NCBI GenBank assembly: GCA_020650975.1
Contig: JAIPMN010007144.1
Coordinates: 1,168-50,782, forward strand
DNA: 49,615 nucleotides
Source of the DNA: Apostichopus californicus
Lineage: Eukaryota > Echinodermata > Holothuroidea > Aspidochirotida > Stichopodidae
Direction of reading: 5' to 3'
Positions 45,848 through 49,615 of the stretch are shown here, one piece after another. The notes below the pieces were generated by a model that saw only the letters and a list, made by a program, of their open reading frames with translations, was not told where the DNA came from and ran no database searches. Position 1 is the stretch's first letter. Every line of letters starts with the position of its first letter. Made by a program: the position numbers and the translations under genes.

Positions 45848-46060
45848 GTATTGGCCCCAAATATGCTAGATATTCAAATATGGTCACCTTTGGTCGAAAT
45901 TCTGAAACTGTTTTTATTACAACCTTCAAATAAATTTTCCTCACTGGGACATTCAGTCATCTTGTGTGTTCCTTAAAAATGTCTGGAGAGTAAAGACCTC
46001 CAGGAGAGTACTTTTTGAAACTTCTGGCAATTATAGTGTGCTATGATTTGGGGCCAATAC
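45848..46060. repeat. 213-bp block bounded by a perfect 15-bp inverted repeat
   Basis: gtattggccccaaat at 45848-45862 and its exact reverse complement at 46046-46060. A related segment follows: agagtactttttgaaa near 46005 and gaaagtacttttgaaa near 46206, spacing about 201. It could be a small MITE or part of a decayed tandem repeat. Confidence 0.6.
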
Positions 46061-47307
46061 TTACCGTTAGAAAGTCTGATAATTGGACACCCCCACTCAA
46101 ATTTCAACAAGCATTTTGCTGTCAATGTCAAAGTCGTTTATCACATTGAAACTGTCTTAATAATCCTCAATGTTTGGTACTACTTGGAAGGATTAAAGCC
46201 CCTAAGAAAGTACTTTTGAAAACCTCCAGCAAATTTAACATGCTTAAATTACAGTCTAAATCTGATGATCTATTAAGAGCTAGAAAAGTTCCAATGATAT
46301 TGTTGGCATTTAACTGATCTGAGGAAAATTTGAATATTTACCCTTGTAAGAAATGAACTGAACTAAATTTAGCATATTGTGACCGATAAAGGATGTATTA
46401 CTCTTTTTTTAAATGACGTCCTCTATTTATTAGAACGGTCGTTGACCGAAACTGCCTGTCGTCTGATGTAAACACGACAAAGACTACTGTACTGCACAGG
46501 CATACGATATGAGTTGTGCCGTACAATTTATACATTGAACTGGAAACGCTTTAGCATGATAGATATATATAACTAAAGAAGCCTCCACCGAAGCAGTGTG
46601 AAGCTATAAATCGCATCCAAATATTCCTACTCATAAGAAGCTACAGGCAACGTTAGAAGTGAAGTATTAAAGAAAATGAACAGTTGAGTCTGAAAACATG
46701 TCACTGTACTGCTGTTCAAGAATCGGAAGAAGTTGAACCATTATAGCCTCCTGACATTTCTCCCACGTAAGTGCTGTATGTTATGGATCTCACTACTCAC
46801 CGACCAGTGTAGTCAAGCGTAACGTTAGGCTTAATATACTTTATTGCACCATGGAGGTAAAACAGACCTCCATGATTGCATTGACTAGTATTGTCAGTAA
46901 GGGACTATTACAAAACGGGGAATATTTTCTATTAAGAAAGTTTATTGCTTTATGACATTTCTCATTGAAATTGAATATGAAAGAGTCACAAAAACCCATG
47001 CTAACAGATTCTGAAAGTAGCCTAGCCTAGGCCTAGTTAGGTGGGATTGGTTAACTTGGGTGATTTCATGCAAGCTGACATTAGTTTAGGTCATAGTTTG
47101 TAAATTCTAGTAGTAGTACTAGTGTTATGTAGCAGAGTTGACTAAGAGGCTGTGGAAGATCGAGTAACCATTTAATTATAAGGGTAGTACTTTATTATTT
47201 TAAAAACTAACTGTCTCGCGAGAAAGAGTGACCTATGCTCTGCTTGAGCCTAACAACTGATTCAACAGTTAGGCCTAACACTGTTTTGAAATGTAAGTAC
47301 ATGACAA
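46061..47307. other. Intergenic, possible 5' exon of a downstream gene
   Basis: No protein similarity. The segment 46420-46840 is somewhat richer in CpG and contains a strong donor-like sequence, cac|gtaagt, at 46766-46771. That is compatible with a non-coding first exon but weak evidence. Confidence 0.25.
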
Positions 47308-47886
47308 ATAGCATGGACACTGCGAAGTTCGGACACCTAAGCCTTAAAACACCCCAAAACTATAACTTCCTTTTATTGACAAATATGTAAGTACTTGCTT
47401 GCACAGGGGTCATTTTGGAGAGAAAATAACTGTAGCTTCGTAGTTTTTCATGAAATTGGCTCTTGCTGTAGGTTGTCATGGTGAAATCGTGTATTTCTTA
47501 GGGGTGTCCGAACTTCGCAGTGTTCCGAACTTCACAATACTGACTATACCAATACTTGAGCCACACATAGTGCCTACAGTAGCCTAACTTAGATTTAAAG
47601 TTCAGTTAGGCAAGCCAAACCGATTAAGATCTCACCGAAGTGCTGTATAGTCAGTATTGCGAAGTTCGGAACACTGTGAAGTTCGGACACCCCTAAGAAA
47701 TGCACGATTTCACCCTGATAACCTACAGCAAGAGCCAATTTCACGAAAAACTACGAAGCTACAGTTATTTCCTCTCCAAAATGACCGCTGTGCAAGTATG
47801 TACTTACATATTTGTCAATAAAAGGAAGTTATAGTTTTGGGGTGTTTTAATTCTTAGGTGTCCGAACTTCGAAGTGTCCATGCTAT
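47308..47886. mobile_element. Foldback element with two 241-bp arms (579 bp)
   Basis: Arms 47308-47548 and 47646-47886 are inverted copies of equal length, about 95% identical by eye, around a 97-base loop. The outer ends read (ta)gcatggacac with TA at each edge, so a TA duplication is possible. The decamer gaagttcgga occurs six times in alternating orientation (47324, 47507, 47524, 47661, 47678, 47861), so each arm is itself bounded by inverted repeats. There is no coding capacity. Confidence 0.88.
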
Positions 47887-49615
47887 AGTGTGAATTACAG
47901 TAGTGAGCGAAAAAATTATCATTCGTATATTATAGTTGGGTGGAAATTCAACAAATTTTCTGACTACATCTTGAATTGTAGAACATAATTTAGCCTTATG
48001 TTGCAGCTGCATTTTGGCTTACCTCGCCAGAAGTTTTTGGGAATGTTGTTGGTAATATGTTATTGCTTTATTGGATGGATGTTTATCAACTCCCTTAGAC
48101 TTCAATCAGTACTTTGCATAACTACCCACTCGGTGGAACCCAAGTAGTTAAGCAACATTTTGAACACAGGATATCATCGAATGGCATTGAATTGCAGCAA
48201 TTTTTCGGTCCTTTCTACTTTCCGAAATTTTTATTGCTATTAAAGTTTAAACATAGCACTTTAAAGAAGAAAAGAACTTGTAAGGTTATCTTTCTATATG
48301 AGGGTCAAAATGCACATTGTTGTCGTAGGAAAGTTTAAAATCTTGTTATTTATTATAGAACAACAAGATAGAAAGGAATATCACCAAATGATGAAATAAC
48401 GGAAGAAGTTTCCTCACTTTCATTCATTCGAATAAAAATGTAACTGAAAACGGAGAATGATACAAGTGATTTTTACAAATTTTCTTACTGGGTAGTAAAT
48501 GCTTGGACCAGGTAGTAATTTTTTCGGCCAGTCCCCCCGGGTTCCCAGGTACCTGTTCCTATCACTAGTGGGGATAGCACCTAACTTTGTTGAAAAGGTA
48601 TTTTTCTTGGCTCTGGAGGTCTGGGATGTACAAATAGTTTTATTGATGAGAGCAAAACTATGTAGTGACCATTATGCTGCTTGTGTTTAGTCAATTTCAG
48701 TTTCACTTCAATAGCAGACAAAGTATTTCAGTAAAAACATCTGCAGCACAGTGTGTGAAAGAGTAAAGAACATAAAAGGACATTGTAGTATTTTACTATT
48801 TTAATGATTGACACTAACAGATATGAAAACCAGGTACTTGTACAGTTTTAATGTGAATTAAACAATTTTATTATCAGTTGGCCTAAAAATTGCCTAACAT
48901 TTGCCTAACATTTAAAGCAATGTAACAGGCTAATGAAACATCTAATTCGTAACGTTAGGAGTAAAGACCTGCAGTATGTTATCTAACATATAGGGCAAGT
49001 AGCTGAACATACAGGAGATTGCATTGTACTGTGCTTCCTCGATAGGCTATCACTAACTCAAGAGTATGGTAAGGTTTGTGTATTTACTTCCTTCCTCTCT
49101 TACAGGTCTGTCTCCCACTCTTCATCTGCACTTTCCCATCTACCTAAACTACACCTCGGAATGTTTTAGCACTGAGCTCCTCCTCTGGGCACCACCCACT
49201 TACTACTCATTCCGAATCTACCATTCTGAAGGAAAACTATTCAAAATCTAATTTTTTTTAAACGTTTTTCCATTGTTATTTCGATTCTGGTGATCATTTT
49301 TGGATTTTCTAACATCTGAAATCTTCTATGTAAAGTAGATAAGCTTTGATAGTTCAGAGCTGAAAATGTTACATTCCATTGAAATTGTGATTGTTTATAT
49401 GTCTGGATTTTGTTATTAGGTATTAAAGTTGCTTTTTCGTTTCTTTGAAATATTAATCAGATTGAAAGCTCCGTTTCTGAAAAATCATGTCATCAAATTC
49501 CTGTAGTTTTTTTTTTTAAATTCTAATAGTTCACATGTGAAAGGTTTTAAAGCTATGTATGTGTTCTGTTCAATGTATTGTATGCTGTTGGGTTTATTTT
49601 CAGTGAACGACGAGA
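47887..49615. other. Intergenic or intronic sequence to the window end, no gene recognised
   Basis: AT-rich. An acceptor-like site (ctcttacag|gt, near 49106) is followed by about 48 open codons with no similarity I recognise. The window closes 12 bases after another acceptor-like site (tattttcag|tg, 49603). Either could belong to a downstream + strand gene. Confidence 0.3.

Overview
The window looks like AT-rich nuclear DNA from an animal. It holds one large, intron-rich gene on the + strand plus many interspersed and tandem repeats. Phase-0/1/2 spliced exons, GT-AG introns up to 11.4 kb, tRNA-derived SINEs, hAT-like and other inverted-repeat elements and minisatellites all point to a metazoan. 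The protein resembles both vertebrate PPEF1/PPEF2 and fly rdgC, and the repeats look like those of marine invertebrates. An invertebrate deuterostome such as an echinoderm is my best guess, but it is only an inference.

The gene (1290-40151) encodes a PPEF/rdgC-type serine/threonine protein phosphatase. Thirteen coding exons join in frame into 646 codons plus a stop. In order the product has an IQ calmodulin-binding motif, a PPP catalytic domain with all signature motifs (GDLHG, GDYVDRG, RGNHED, HGGIS, RSHE), and a C-terminal EF-hand module. That module has one degenerate and two canonical loops. The first coding exon, with the start codon, is missing and probably lies upstream. In this family calmodulin binds the IQ motif and calcium binds the EF-hands, so phosphatase activity responds to calcium; fly rdgC dephosphorylates rhodopsin.

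Layout: 1-1289 is the intron upstream of the IQ exon. Intron 1 (1418-12856) carries a 28-bp tandem repeat, an 873-bp hAT-like element with a long hairpin, and a ~143-bp minisatellite rich in AGGTCA half-sites. Introns 2-6 (12957-24965) hold a 69-bp duplication, a G-rich purine tract, a 577-bp MITE and a TC microsatellite next to an acceptor. Introns 7-9 contain a truncated element, a 236-bp duplication and two minus-strand tRNA-derived SINE fragments. Intron 10 contains a 58-base G run with an assembly gap, a 152-bp tandem duplication, a 1334-bp hAT-like element with a perfect 8-bp target duplication, and a second, inverted copy of the first hAT-like family.

Downstream of the stop (40152-49615) I see no convincing second gene. 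It holds a four-copy ~140-bp tandem repeat whose units contain AATAAA, a plus-strand tRNA-derived SINE, a small inverted-repeat block, and a 579-bp foldback element made of two 241-bp arms. No prokaryotic system, CRISPR array or rRNA is visible. The most unusual items are the foldback element and the two hAT-like insertions that share the same 8-base target sequence.
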